Shown piece by piece: positions 41,750 to 51,998 of a DNA stretch of 64,000 nt. Within the stretch, counting starts at the first letter, position 1, and each line of letters opens with the position of its first letter. The stretch is from assembly GCA_029259745.1 (NCBI GenBank), contig JAJDEO010000017.1:62001-126000 (forward strand). Direction: 5' to 3'. Origin of the DNA: Planctomycetota bacterium (lineage in GTDB: Bacteria > Planctomycetota > B15-G4). The notes below the pieces were generated by a model. The model did no database searches, was not told the DNA's origin, and worked only from the letters and a program-made list of their open reading frames with translations. The translations under genes were made by a program, and so were the position numbers.

Positions 41750-42996
41750 GACGCGCCCTCCGCGACGGTATTCGGAGTGGATGCCGAAGCGGCACCCTCG
41801 AGTGCGCGATTGCGGCGCGCCGAGAGGATCGACGACATGCCGTGCAGCCGCGCGAAGCCCGCAGCGTCGGCGCCCGAGAAGGCAACAGTGCCCTCGCCGT
41901 ACGTCGCCACTTCGGGGTTCAGCAATGAGTGCTCCGAGCGCGCGCCGAGGACGCGGATCGAGCCGGCGTGCAGCTGCACGCGAACCTCACCGCTGACATC
42001 GGCGTTGGCGCTGTCGAGCAACGCCTCGAAGTCGCGCATCACGGGATCGTGATAGAGCCCCTCATGGAGCTGCATGCCGTAGAAGTTCCCGACCTGCTCG
42101 ACCCAGTGCGCCTGCCACTTCGTATGCACGAGCTTGGCGAGTTCGCGTTGAGCGGCGATGAGGATCAATGCGGCGGGAGCCTCGAAGGCGATTCGGCCTT
42201 TGACCCCGAGGATCGTATCCCCGACATGCAGCCCGCGCCCGACACCGTGCGGACGGGCGCGCGCATTGAGCATCTCCACTGCCGCAACGCCTGAACACGC
42301 GACGCCGTCGATGCTCGTCGGGAGCCCTTCCTCGAAGCCGATGATGAGCTCCTCCGCCGCGGCTGTCACGGACGTGGGGTCCTCGGTCATCGTGTACGCC
42401 GACTGCGGCGGGACGCTCCACGAGTCGTGCGTCTCGGTTCCGCCGATCGTCGTGCCGAAGAGCCCTTCGTTGAGCGAGTACGCAACGGTCTGGCTGTCGA
42501 CATCGACACCGCGCTCGACCAACCAGTCACGCTCCTGCTCGCGCGACCAGTTGAGCTCACGAATCGGAGCATGCACGGGCAACTCAGGCGCAAGCGTCGC
42601 CATGACGACGTCGAAGCGCACCTGATCGTTGCCCGCTCCGGTCGATCCGTGGGCGATTCCCGCGGCGCCGATCTCGAGCGCAGTGCGCGCTACGACTTCG
42701 GCCTGGGCGACACGTTCACAGCCGACCGACACGGGGTAGACCCCGCCGCGCAGCACGTGTCCCTTGATGAGATACGAGACGAAGCGATCGTAGACGTCCG
42801 CGCGCGCGTCGATCGTGCGGTGCTCCGTCACGCCGAGCGCGTGCGCGCGCGCCTCGATACCGGCGAGCTCCTCGGCGCTGAAGCCGCCTGTATCGACGGT
42901 GACGGTGACGACGTCGACACCCAGCGTCTCCCGCAGCCAGATGGCGCAGAAGGACGTGTCGAGCCCACCTGAAAAGGCCAGAACGATCGTGGTCAT
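41746..42996 (-). CDS. argG: argininosuccinate synthase
   Basis: 416 residues. PP-loop ATPase motif LAFSGGLDTSF at the N-terminus, then HGSTGAGNDQVRFD and VGRGLHVGDTILGVKGR. Joins citrulline and aspartate with ATP. First gene of the arginine operon. The start used is the ATG 7 nt after AGGAG; a TTG two codons upstream is in frame but lacks spacing. The 200-bp upstream gap contains a TAATAT -10 box and paired half-sites. Confidence 0.95.
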   Translation of the reverse strand: MTTIVLAFSGGLDTSFCAIWLRETLGVDVVTVTVDTGGFSAEELAGIEARAHALGVTEHRTIDARADVYDRFVSYLIKGHVLRGGVYPVSVGCERVAQAEVVARTALEIGAAGIAHGSTGAGNDQVRFDVVMATLAPELPVHAPIRELNWSREQERDWLVERGVDVDSQTVAYSLNEGLFGTTIGGTETHDSWSVPPQSAYTMTEDPTSVTAAAEELIIGFEEGLPTSIDGVACSGVAAVEMLNARARPHGVGRGLHVGDTILGVKGRIAFEAPAALILIAAQRELAKLVHTKWQAHWVEQVGNFYGMQLHEGLYHDPVMRDFEALLDSANADVSGEVRVQLHAGSIRVLGARSEHSLLNPEVATYGEGTVAFSGADAAGFARLHGMSSILSARRNRALEGAASASTPNTVAEGAS

Positions 42997-43043
42997 GGAC
43001 AACTCCTGGGCAACGGGTGACCGTCACACACGACGGCCTACCC

Positions 43044-43072
43044 ATGCACATATTACACGGCTTATGCGAATA
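43044..43072 (-). promoter_or_regulatory. probable argG promoter/operator with two half-sites
   Basis: In an unusually A/T-rich patch, ATGCACATA (43044-43052) and ATGCGAATA (43064-43072) are direct repeats exactly 20 bp apart, two helical turns. Read on the minus strand a TAATAT -10 box (43055-43050) lies between and partly over them, about 50 nt before the argG ATG. The half-site (TATTCGCAT/TATGTGCAT) is loosely like ArgR-box halves. No argR gene is in the window, so the regulator is a guess. Confidence 0.45.
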
Positions 43073-43134
43073 CTAATCTCGTCCGGCGAGAGCCGGCAAG
43101 GTCCCGGCCGGAAAATGGGGCGGCTAGAACGTGA

Positions 43135-43168
43135 CCAGGGCGTGCCGGCTGAGACCGACACGCCCTGG
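43135..43168. terminator. hairpin downstream of citrate synthase
   Basis: CCAGGGCGTGcCGG pairs with CCGaCACGCCCTGG (13 of 14 pairs), loop CTGAGA. It is 34 nt past the citrate synthase stop on the minus strand and upstream of the argG promoter, so it can insulate the two. No T-run. Confidence 0.6.
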
Positions 43169-43202
43169 AGAAGGGACCGAAGAGGTCGCTCTCGACTCGC
43201 TG

Positions 43203-44381
43203 TTAGCGGTCGGCCTTCGCCACGTAGTCGCGCTCGCCGTGACCCACGTAGTTGGCGCGCGGACGGATGAGGCGGTTGTCCGCGTGCTGCTCGAGCACGT
43301 GGGCCAACCAACCGCTCGTGCGCGACACGGCGAAGATCGGCGTGAAGATCTCGGGGTCAAGCTCGAGGGAGCCGTAGACGGACGCCGAGTAGAAGTCGAC
43401 GTTCGGGAAGATCCCCTTCTTGTCCTTCACGCGGTTCTCGATCTTCACCGACATGTCGAACCACTTCGAGTTGCCGGTGCGATCCGTGAGTTCCTTCGCC
43501 ATGCGGCGCAGGACCGTGGCACGTGGGTCTTCCACCTTGTAGACGCGGTGACCGAAGCCCATCACGCGCCCCTTGGGCTGGCTGAGAACGTCATCGACGA
43601 AGGCCTCGGCCTTGTCGACTTCGCCGACCTTCTCGAGCATGCGCATAACGCGCATGTTCGCGCCGCCATGCAGACGCCCGGCGAGCGTGCCGATGGCCGA
43701 TGTGATGGCGCCGTAGATGTCGGCCTCCGTCGCCGCCGTGACGCGCGCCGAGAAGGTCGAGGCGTTGAATCCGTGGTCGGCGTGCAGCGTTAGCGCGGCA
43801 TCGAAGATGCGCTCCTCGTACTCGCCCGGCTCTTCGCCCGTCACCATGTAGAGGAAGTTCGCGGCGTAAGTGAGGTCGTCGCGTGCGGCGATCGGCTTCT
43901 GGCCCTGCTTCAGACGGTAGATCCCCGCGACAAGCGTGGAGATCCGAGCCTGAAGACGATTCGCGATGCGTCGCTCGATCTCGTCGCGGCCATCGATGGC
44001 CTCGCGCGTGTCGGCAACTTCATCGTCGAACGCTGACATCGCCGAAACGGCGGTGCGCAGCAGGTCCATCTGCGTCGAGCCCTTCACGAGCGGACGTAGA
44101 ACGTCCCAGATCTCGGAAGGAACCGTCGATTCGCGGCGCAGATCGGCCGTGAACGACTCGAGCTGTGCGGCGTTGGGTAGTTCGCCGTTCCAGAGGAGGT
44201 AGACACACTCCTCGAACGAACCTTCCTCAGCGAGCGGCTCGATCGGATAGCCACAGTAGAAAAGCTTGCCGTTGACACCATCCACACGGCTCTTCGTCGT
44301 ATCGCCGGCGGTGATGCCCTCCAGGCCCTTGGGCGCGGAGGAGTCGGAAGCTGCGGGGGGCGTAGTCGGGGCCTGCGTCAT
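43203..44381 (-). CDS. gltA: citrate synthase
   Basis: 392 residues. Catalytic residues of the family are visible in LHADHGFNASTF (His), GRLHGGANM (His) and FPNVDFYSASVY (Asp), plus GFGHRVYK. The N-terminal ~25 residues are a low-complexity extension (Ala/Pro/Ser). Condenses acetyl-CoA and oxaloacetate. Length matches the short, dimer-type (Gram-positive/archaeal-like) or 2-methylcitrate synthase-like group rather than the long NADH-regulated hexameric one; a 2-methylcitrate synthase cannot be excluded, though no prp genes are near. The 246-bp gap upstream holds no gene and no clear promoter. Confidence 0.9.
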   Translation of the reverse strand: MTQAPTTPPAASDSSAPKGLEGITAGDTTKSRVDGVNGKLFYCGYPIEPLAEEGSFEECVYLLWNGELPNAAQLESFTADLRRESTVPSEIWDVLRPLVKGSTQMDLLRTAVSAMSAFDDEVADTREAIDGRDEIERRIANRLQARISTLVAGIYRLKQGQKPIAARDDLTYAANFLYMVTGEEPGEYEERIFDAALTLHADHGFNASTFSARVTAATEADIYGAITSAIGTLAGRLHGGANMRVMRMLEKVGEVDKAEAFVDDVLSQPKGRVMGFGHRVYKVEDPRATVLRRMAKELTDRTGNSKWFDMSVKIENRVKDKKGIFPNVDFYSASVYGSLELDPEIFTPIFAVSRTSGWLAHVLEQHADNRLIRPRANYVGHGERDYVAKADR

Positions 44382-44627
44382 CGTGCTAGCGCGGGTGTGA
44401 GGGGAAGGTGGCGGGGCCGCTCACGTGGGGCCTCGCAGTCAGTTTCTTTCCGTCGAGGGCACATAGCCCCGACCGGGCCACTGTACCGATTTTGACGCCG
44501 AACTCCACGATTCCGTATGTCCCCAGAGCGGGATCGGCCCAGGGCCGTGAGCGGACGTGCGGGTCACGAGCCCGTGGAGCCTGGGCGACCCGGTCCGTGG
44601 CCCTCGCGTCGACAACCGGCCCGCGAG

Positions 44628-45071
44628 TCAGGCTGGCCGGAGGGCGTCATTCATGACGTAGATCACGACGCCGGTCACAGAGACGTAGACCCAGATCGGC
44701 CATGTCCAGCGGGCCCAGCGCATGTGCGTCTCGCGTCGGTCGCGAAACGCTGCGATCACCGTCACGGCGATCATCGGCACCATGGCGGCGGCCAGGATCA
44801 CGTGCGGGATCAGGATCACGAAGTAGACGACTTTCAGCCACCCGTCACCCCAGAAGGGCACGTGACCGACGCGTGCGTGATAGTCGAGGTAGCTGACGAG
44901 GAAGACGGTCGACGTCGTCAGCGCCGCGATCATGAGGTTGCGGTGGCGCACCTCGTCGCGCCCACGGGCGGCCTCCCACCCACGCCCCTTGATGGCCATC
45001 CAGGCCCAGACCAGGAAGATGAAGGCCGTACCGTTGAGGATCGCGTGGATCGCGGGGCGGGACAGGCTCAC
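44628..45071 (-). CDS. DUF420 membrane protein
   Basis: 147 residues, four predicted membrane helices, conserved polar elements RHRNLMIAALTTSTVFLVSYLDYH and YFVILIPHVILAA with His residues that could bind haem or copper. DUF420 (YozB/CtaM-like) proteins occur in cytochrome-oxidase assembly clusters. Its ATG overlaps the ctaB-Sco fusion stop by 4 bp, in keeping with that role. Confidence 0.85.
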   Translation of the reverse strand: MSLSRPAIHAILNGTAFIFLVWAWMAIKGRGWEAARGRDEVRHRNLMIAALTTSTVFLVSYLDYHARVGHVPFWGDGWLKVVYFVILIPHVILAAAMVPMIAVTVIAAFRDRRETHMRWARWTWPIWVYVSVTGVVIYVMNDALRPA

Positions 45072-46642
45072 TGGGCCACGGACGCCAGGGCGTGGATGTC
45101 GCGTTCGAGACGCTCGAGTTCGAGGCGGTCGTCGTGACTGTAGAACCCGCGCACCCGCCCCAGCGTGTCGACCAACGCGAACTTGCCGCTGTGGAAGATC
45201 GAGGGCATCCCCTCCATCGCCTCGACGCGCCGCAGCTGGACCGGCAAGTGGAAGCCATCTTCCGAGAGGCCCTGGATCACCGATTCCTGGCCCGTGATGA
45301 GCGTCCAGAGGTCGGCCCTACCGCCGTACTTCTTGCGGTACATCTTGAGCTCGGCGGGTGAGTCATTGCTCGGGTCGACCGAGATCGAGAGGTACTTCGC
45401 GGGAAGCTCCTCGTCGGCCTGCATCTCGACGAGCGCCTGCGCCATCGGGATGCAGATCCCGGCGCAACGCGTGAACATGAAGTCGACAACCCACACGTCG
45501 CCCCTCATGTCCTCATTGCCGAACGCCTGCATGTCCTGATCGAACAGCGAGAAGGCCGGCACGTTGCCGTAGGACAACAGGCCCGTCCCGTCGTCGATCT
45601 CGACCGGAGCGGCCTCGTCCACCGGCATGATGCCCGGCGGCAAGTCGGCCGTATCGTCCTCGTCGAGCGAGACCACGGACACGCCCCCACCCTCCACGTC
45701 GCAGCATTCGTCCTCTTCGGCGACCGCCGCGAGTTCACCGCCCGGCGACGGGCGCGAGCAGGAGGTATCGAGCACGAGCGCGAGGAGGACGAACGGGAGG
45801 TAGAGCACCGACGCGCGAACCACGCCGCGTGCCTCGTCCCGCGCAGGGCGGGCTCGAAAGCGAAAAGCTGCCATGAGAAACACCAGGCCGAAGAGGGACG
45901 CCGTGGCGACGTAGGGCCACCGCGCGTCCGTGAGGAGGATGGGCAAGACTGACACGAGCACCACCGACATCACCTGCATCGGCAGGCTCCAGCGCAACAG
46001 CGCGTCGTCGGGGTCATCGCCCGAGAGCATGCGCATGCCCCCCGAGCGGTAGTCTTCGCGATACATCGACGCGATCGCGAAGAAATGCGGAAGCTGCCAG
46101 AGGAAGACGAGCACGAAGGCGATGACCGACGCCAAGGTGATTCCGCCACCCGCCGAGGCTCCGGCGAGAAGCGGCAGCGCACCGGGCAGCGCGCCGACCC
46201 AGGTGTTCGTCGACGTGCGCGACTTCATCGGCGTGTAGATGCCGAGGTAGACGAGTGCCGCCCCGAGCTGGATCGCCATCGCTTCGGCGCCACAGCCGAC
46301 GAGCAACAGACCGAGCCCGACAACGAGCGACGTGAATCCGCCCAGGAGCACCTGCGCGGGTGTGAGCGCGCCAGTGACGAGCGGGCGCATGCGCGTGCGC
46401 TCCATCCGTGCGTCGGCGTCGCGCTCGATGTAGTGATTCAGCGAGCAGCCGGCCGCCGAGACGAACACCGTGCCGAAGATCAGCCACGGGATCGGTGCGA
46501 AGCTCGCCGGGTTGGCGAGGAAGAAACCGGCGAGGGTCTGCACGGCAACGAGAACGGTGATCCGCGGACGCAGCAACCCCGACAGTCCCGCCGCATCGAG
46601 CGACGGGCGCACGTCGACGACTTGCGCTTTCGATTCATCCAT
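45068..46642 (-). CDS. ctaB: haem O synthase fused to a Sco copper chaperone
   Basis: 524 residues in two parts. Residues ~1-290 are a UbiA-type prenyltransferase (haem O synthase) with multiple membrane helices and the Asp-rich site NHYIERDADARMERTRMRP. A hydrophobic helix ends in LVLDTSC, then an acidic linker (~300-350) and a thioredoxin-fold Sco/SenC domain (~355-524) with the copper-binding TRCAGICIPM (CxxxC) and the downstream His in PSIFHSGKF. In other bacteria these are separate proteins: haem O formation in the membrane and copper delivery to cytochrome oxidase Cu-A. The single frame has no internal stop, and the fusion places both assembly steps in one polypeptide. Confidence 0.87.
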   Translation of the reverse strand: MDESKAQVVDVRPSLDAAGLSGLLRPRITVLVAVQTLAGFFLANPASFAPIPWLIFGTVFVSAAGCSLNHYIERDADARMERTRMRPLVTGALTPAQVLLGGFTSLVVGLGLLLVGCGAEAMAIQLGAALVYLGIYTPMKSRTSTNTWVGALPGALPLLAGASAGGGITLASVIAFVLVFLWQLPHFFAIASMYREDYRSGGMRMLSGDDPDDALLRWSLPMQVMSVVLVSVLPILLTDARWPYVATASLFGLVFLMAAFRFRARPARDEARGVVRASVLYLPFVLLALVLDTSCSRPSPGGELAAVAEEDECCDVEGGGVSVVSLDEDDTADLPPGIMPVDEAAPVEIDDGTGLLSYGNVPAFSLFDQDMQAFGNEDMRGDVWVVDFMFTRCAGICIPMAQALVEMQADEELPAKYLSISVDPSNDSPAELKMYRKKYGGRADLWTLITGQESVIQGLSEDGFHLPVQLRRVEAMEGMPSIFHSGKFALVDTLGRVRGFYSHDDRLELERLERDIHALASVAQ

Positions 46643-46657
46643 CTCGTCAGTTTCCAG

Positions 46658-47416
46658 TCACGCGCGACGCCGCCTCGCGAAAACGACAGCCGTCACAAGC
46701 AGCAGCCCGCTGAGCGCGACCTGCAGGGTCGGCGAAACAGGCATGGTCGTCCAGTCCGACACACCACGCAACACGGCGAGCGCCAGCACTCCGCCGAGAT
46801 AGCCCCGTCGCAGCCACGCCGCCCGTCGACCCAGACACCATCTCGAAAAGCCGAGAAGCAGCACCGAAGAGACGAGCCCGAGCGTCGCGACTCCGGGCAC
46901 ATCGGCGTTCCGCCCGACCGCCGCGACACACGCGTCGACACCGACGACGAGCGCGAGAAATACGCCCCGTCGCGAGACGTCATGCGCGCCGCCGCCAACC
47001 GACGCCGACCAGGCTGACGTAGCCAGGACCGCCCACCCGAAGAATGCGTGCACGACCGCCTCGCCGACACGCATCGGCAGCGGGTTGATTCGAGCAGCCA
47101 TGACCGCCATGCCGACGAGCAGCGCCACGCTGACCCATGTCGCGAGACGTGCAGCCCGCGAGGCTCCACGCGCCGAATGCATGCTGGCAACGACAAGCGC
47201 CACCGCAACGGCGAGCAATCCCGCCGTGCGGTGGCGCCATGCCACGGTGACCTCACCCGACCCCGACGACCAGAGCTCGCCGTACGTCAGAGGGAAGTCA
47301 GGAATGCTCGAACCCGCATCGCGCTCCGTCACGTGCGCGCCGGTCACGATCGCAGCCAACACGATCACGACGAGCGCGACTCCGCCGGCGCGCGCCATGC
47401 GGACTCGGCCTTCCAT
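46658..47416 (-). CDS. ctaA: haem A synthase-like protein, shortened
   Basis: 252 residues versus about 300 usual. About seven to eight membrane helices. The first half has family traits: VTGAHVTERDAGSSIPDFPLTYG and the putative haem His in AWRHRTAGL and AVVHAFFGW. The second half (from ~140) contains no His at all, although CtaA/COX15 normally carries a second pair. It would convert haem O to haem A for an aa3-type oxidase, or may have a reduced role. Located between the cupredoxin and ctaB-Sco genes. Confidence 0.75.
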   Translation of the reverse strand: MEGRVRMARAGGVALVVIVLAAIVTGAHVTERDAGSSIPDFPLTYGELWSSGSGEVTVAWRHRTAGLLAVAVALVVASMHSARGASRAARLATWVSVALLVGMAVMAARINPLPMRVGEAVVHAFFGWAVLATSAWSASVGGGAHDVSRRGVFLALVVGVDACVAAVGRNADVPGVATLGLVSSVLLLGFSRWCLGRRAAWLRRGYLGGVLALAVLRGVSDWTTMPVSPTLQVALSGLLLVTAVVFARRRRA

Positions 47417-47421
47417 GGGGT

Positions 47422-48156
47422 TCAGCCGCCGAAGGCGTGCTCGAACTTGCCTGCGCCGCCCTTCACCGTGACCTTGCCCTCAGCATCACCGAGCTTCGGA
47501 TGCCAGAGCGTCACGCCGTACTCACCGTCGGGAAGATCGTCCGTCGGAAGGGTGAACGTGCCGTCAGCAGTGGTCGTGGCAAAGTAGGGGTGCTCGATCA
47601 CGAAGCAGTAAGCCTTCATCCACGGATGCACATCGCACTTGATGAGCACCGCGTCTTCGGCCTTCTTGAACTTCTTCTTGATCGTCTGGCCCTTCGTGGG
47701 CATGCCGTTGTTGAACTCTTTGTTCCGCTTCGGCACCGCGTGAACGTTGTGGAGCGTGTCGTCACTGTTCACGATCTGGATGTCCTGCTTGACCATCACG
47801 CCGAACACGAACGGGTGGTAGCGGCAGCCCTTCTGATCGAGGACGGCAGCATCCTTCGGGGCCTTGTACTTTTCATCCGGCACGCCGGTGAGCTGAATGA
47901 AGACGTCCGCGAGGCCGCCCTTTTCGCTGACCGTGAGAGTGCGATCAAAGAGACCGTCGGGGTTGCCATCGACGCAGACCGGGTCGGCCTTGATGTCGAG
48001 GCGCTTTGCATCGGCCTTCTCACCGCGGAACGAAATCGTTCCGGTCACACCGGCGACAGCGGCCACAGGCTCAGCCGTCGGTTCGGTGGTGGTGACTCCG
48101 GCGCTCAGCGTGGCGCCGAGGGTGGCGAGGGCGAGGAACGTCGCACGGAGATCCAT
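47422..48156 (-). CDS. secreted cupredoxin-like copper protein
   Basis: 244 residues. Signal peptide (~1-25, ending SAGVTT). A plastocyanin-like domain (~35-244) with a possible type-1 copper set: His in LHNVHAVP, then KCDVHPWMKAYCF (Cys, His, Met). A beta-sandwich stretch at the C-terminus (TADGTFTLPTDDLPDGEYGVTLWHPK) resembles carboxypeptidase-regulatory domains. Only 5 bp from ctaA, so it likely serves electron transfer or copper handling for cytochrome oxidase. No cognate partner visible. Confidence 0.78.
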   Translation of the reverse strand: MDLRATFLALATLGATLSAGVTTTEPTAEPVAAVAGVTGTISFRGEKADAKRLDIKADPVCVDGNPDGLFDRTLTVSEKGGLADVFIQLTGVPDEKYKAPKDAAVLDQKGCRYHPFVFGVMVKQDIQIVNSDDTLHNVHAVPKRNKEFNNGMPTKGQTIKKKFKKAEDAVLIKCDVHPWMKAYCFVIEHPYFATTTADGTFTLPTDDLPDGEYGVTLWHPKLGDAEGKVTVKGGAGKFEHAFGG

Positions 48157-48396
48157 GTCGCGTCATCCAAGAAGCAGGGGAGGTTGTTCTCGACGTGGGG
48201 TGGCCGAGATTGTGTTTTTCAGGCATCGATCCGACACCTGGTCAGAGAATACGAAGTCGGGGGACCGAGCCGCCAGCGAGACCCGAGGTCGGATCGCACC
48301 TGGCGAGGACAAGGCCGTCCCTTTTGCGAAGAGAGGCCCCCAGACGCGCGCCGAACGGGAGATTCGAATCCCTGACGGAACCGTGAGGAAGTGCTG

Positions 48397-48442
48397 AAAA
48401 CGCGACGACCCGCGCCGGAGAAACCTCCGCCGCGGGCCGTCG
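48397..48442 (-). terminator. intrinsic terminator of groEL
   Basis: An 18-position stem (16 pairs, two mismatches) around an AAAC loop, 30 nt past the groEL stop; reading on the minus strand it is followed by CG and TTTT. It fills most of the 316-bp gap between the cupredoxin gene and groEL; the remainder shows no gene. Confidence 0.75.
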
Positions 48443-48472
48443 TGAAAAGCGCGTTTCAGTGCCGAAAACGGC

Positions 48473-50095
<1,623 letters not shown>

Positions 50096-50149
50096 GCCGG
50101 TCGATCTCCTTGAATGTCTGAATGCGGTTGGATTGGGGTGAGACGAGCG

Positions 50150-50473
50150 TCAGCCGACGATGGCGAGGATCTCGTCTTCGCGGACGATCAGGTACTCGTG
50201 GCCGTCGTGCTTGATCTCGCTGCCGGCGTACGACGAGAAGATCACGCGATCGCCCGTGGACACCTGGAGATCGGAACGGTTGCCGTCATCACCGAGGCGG
50301 CCATCGCCAACGGCGATCACCATGCCTTCGCGCGGCTTTTCCTTGGCGCTCTCGGGCAGCACGATGCCACCGGCCGTCTTGGTCTCGGCCTTGACGCGCT
50401 CGATCAGCACGTGGTCGCCGAGCGGCTTGATGCCGACCTTGCTCTTGCTCTTCTTGGCCGTCTTGGTAGCCAT
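50150..50473 (-). CDS. groES: co-chaperonin GroES
   Basis: 107 residues from the ATG preceded by AGAGGAG. GroES core: [53 protein letters not shown] short Lys/Ser/Thr N-tail ([14 protein letters not shown]) extends the usual ~97 residues. Caps GroEL during folding. A 6-bp hairpin with a CAGG loop (GCCTCG...CGAGGC) lies about 22 nt before the start and might affect translation. The frame is open 27 codons further upstream without conservation. Confidence 0.95.
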   Translation of the reverse strand: MATKTAKKSKSKVGIKPLGDHVLIERVKAETKTAGGIVLPESAKEKPREGMVIAVGDGRLGDDGNRSDLQVSTGDRVIFSSYAGSEIKHDGHEYLIVREDEILAIVG

Positions 50474-50550
50474 GATCTCTCCTCTTGTCGTAGGCCTCGC
50501 AGGCGAGGCGTTGGGATTCGGATGTGTGGAAGTTCGAGTTGGGACGTCGC

Positions 50551-50970
50551 TCACGCGACTCCGAGCAGACGATCCATCGCGCGCCGCATGTCGTTGGCAC
50601 CGAAGGGCTTGTCCAGCAACGTCCAGCCCTTCGAGTCGCAGTCCTGATGCATTTGCGGCGTCGCGTCACCCGACATGAAAATCGTCGGGACGACGGACCG
50701 GCGCTCGCGTCGGGCTGGCGCTCGACGAGCCTCCACGATCCACGACCCCTCACGATAGGTTTCGACGACGTCGAAGCCGGTCATGTCAGGAAGGTGGACG
50801 TCGAGGATCGTGAGTTGGATCCGCTCGGTTCGGAGGACGGTGAGCGCTTCAGTTCCCGATCGCGCCGTGAAGATGCGGTGCCCGCGACCCTCCACAATCT
50901 CGACCACGCACGACAAAACGCTCGCGTCGTCGTCGGTGATCAAGACTGAGATGTCTGAGGCAGGAGCCAT
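50551..50970 (-). CDS. stand-alone response-regulator receiver protein
   Basis: 139 residues, a single CheY-like domain with no output domain. Acidic pocket Asp13-15 (ITDDDAS), phospho-acceptor Asp57 ([15 protein letters not shown]), Ser100 and Lys121 (LLDKPF). A ~18-residue insertion rich in Arg ([13 protein letters not shown], ~80-92) separates the phosphorylation site from strand 4. It lies 77 bp upstream of groES on the same strand; a histidine kinase partner is not in the window. Function unknown. Confidence 0.85.
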   Translation of the reverse strand: MAPASDISVLITDDDASVLSCVVEIVEGRGHRIFTARSGTEALTVLRTERIQLTILDVHLPDMTGFDVVETYREGSWIVEARRAPARRERRSVVPTIFMSGDATPQMHQDCDSKGWTLLDKPFGANDMRRAMDRLLGVA

Positions 50971-51158
50971 CGAATGGGCGACCGGGGGGAGAGAAACGCT
51001 CCGCGGGCGAGAAGCAAAGGCGGTGCCAATGCATGGAGAACGACCTGCGGACTCGTTTTCGGACCCCCGATGTCATTCTGGCAGAGACGTGGGAGCCTCC
51101 CAGCGGGCTCGGCGATGCCGATTTGACAGGATAGTCCCCACACTCCGAGCCCACTCCG

Positions 51159-51827
51159 ATGCCCCTTCTCGATCACGTCGCCCTCTACCTCATCGCAACC
51201 ACCCCGCCAGCAGGCCCCAACGCGGCCTGGTTCGAGCGGATCGTGGCCGCCGTGCGCGGAGGCGTCCAGGCCGTCCAGCTCCGTGACAAGCCCGGCTCGA
51301 CCGAGTCGAGGCGTGCCGCGCTTGCCCAGCTCCGCGAACTCATCGACGGTCGCGCCCTCCTGCTCGTCAATGACGACCTCGACGCCGTCTGGAGCCCCGA
51401 GAGTGGCCGGCTTGCCGACGGTGTCCACCTCGGTCGCAGCGATGCCCTCACCTTGTCGCGGCTCCCCGAGCCCAGTCAGGGCGACGGACTGCGCGAGGCG
51501 CGCGCCCGGCTCGGCCATGACATCGCACTCGGAACTTCGACGAGGACTCACGCGGAAGTGGACGCCGCCTTCGCCTGCGGTGTCGATCACGTGGGCTTCG
51601 GTGCCATGTTCCCCACGACGACGAAGAGCAACACGACCCGCGCCGATCCCAATGTCCTCGCCGAATGCACGCGGAGCGCACCCGGGCCCATCTTCCCGAT
51701 CGGCGGCATCGGCCCAGCGGAGATCCGCGCGCTCGGCCTACGCCGCGCCGCTGTCGGCGGTGCCATCTTGGATGTCAAAGATCCGAGCGCCGCAGCTGCA
51801 GCCTGCCGTCGCGCCCTGGAAGCCTGA
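51159..51827 (+). CDS. thiE: thiamine-phosphate synthase
   Basis: 222 residues. TIM barrel with ThiE motifs: VQLRDK, LLLVNDDLD, DGVHLG, LGTSTRTHAEVD, VGFGAMFPTTTK, FPIGGIG and a phosphate-binding GGAILDVKDP near the end. Couples the thiazole and pyrimidine phosphates to thiamine phosphate. No other thi genes are near. Upstream 188 bp hold a TTGACA at 51123, but no matching -10 at 17 bp. Confidence 0.92.
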   Translation: MPLLDHVALYLIATTPPAGPNAAWFERIVAAVRGGVQAVQLRDKPGSTESRRAALAQLRELIDGRALLLVNDDLDAVWSPESGRLADGVHLGRSDALTLSRLPEPSQGDGLREARARLGHDIALGTSTRTHAEVDAAFACGVDHVGFGAMFPTTTKSNTTRADPNVLAECTRSAPGPIFPIGGIGPAEIRALGLRRAAVGGAILDVKDPSAAAAACRRALEA

Positions 51828-51926
51828 CGCGCCAAGCCTCACTGCGTTTCAGCGCATTTTTCTCGATCGCCGCATGTCACACGGAGACCCACAGCCCGAC
51901 TCCCCTTCCGACAAGTGAACGTCAGG

Positions 51927-51963
51927 GCGTCCACACAGCTGCCGTCCTGCCGTGTGAGGACGC
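51927..51963 (+). promoter_or_regulatory. hairpin in the leader of the giant lipoprotein gene
   Basis: GCGTCCACAC pairs with GTGT-(ga)-GGACGC around a 15-nt loop, ending 36 nt before the start codon. Possible mRNA-leader hairpin or the terminator of thiE; no T-run. Just after thiE, TGCG-n6-CGCA-TTTTT (51843-51861) is a weak terminator candidate. Confidence 0.35.
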
Positions 51964-51998
51964 GACATTGAACGCGTCGAGAGAAGCGAGGAGACGAG

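Noticed and set aside
48350..48375. GGGAGATTCGAATCCC resembling a tRNA T-arm
   Set aside because: The T-stem cannot pair in tRNA geometry around TTCGAAT, and no acceptor, D-arm or anticodon arm fits upstream. Regarded as a chance match next to the groEL terminator.
50474..50550. CIRCE/HrcA operator before groES
   Set aside because: No TTAGCACTC-N9-GAGTGCTAA-like sequence was found there; only a short GCCTCG/CGAGGC hairpin.
51121..51158. TTGACA upstream of thiE as a -35 box
   Set aside because: No -10-like hexamer lies 16-18 bp downstream; kept only as a note.
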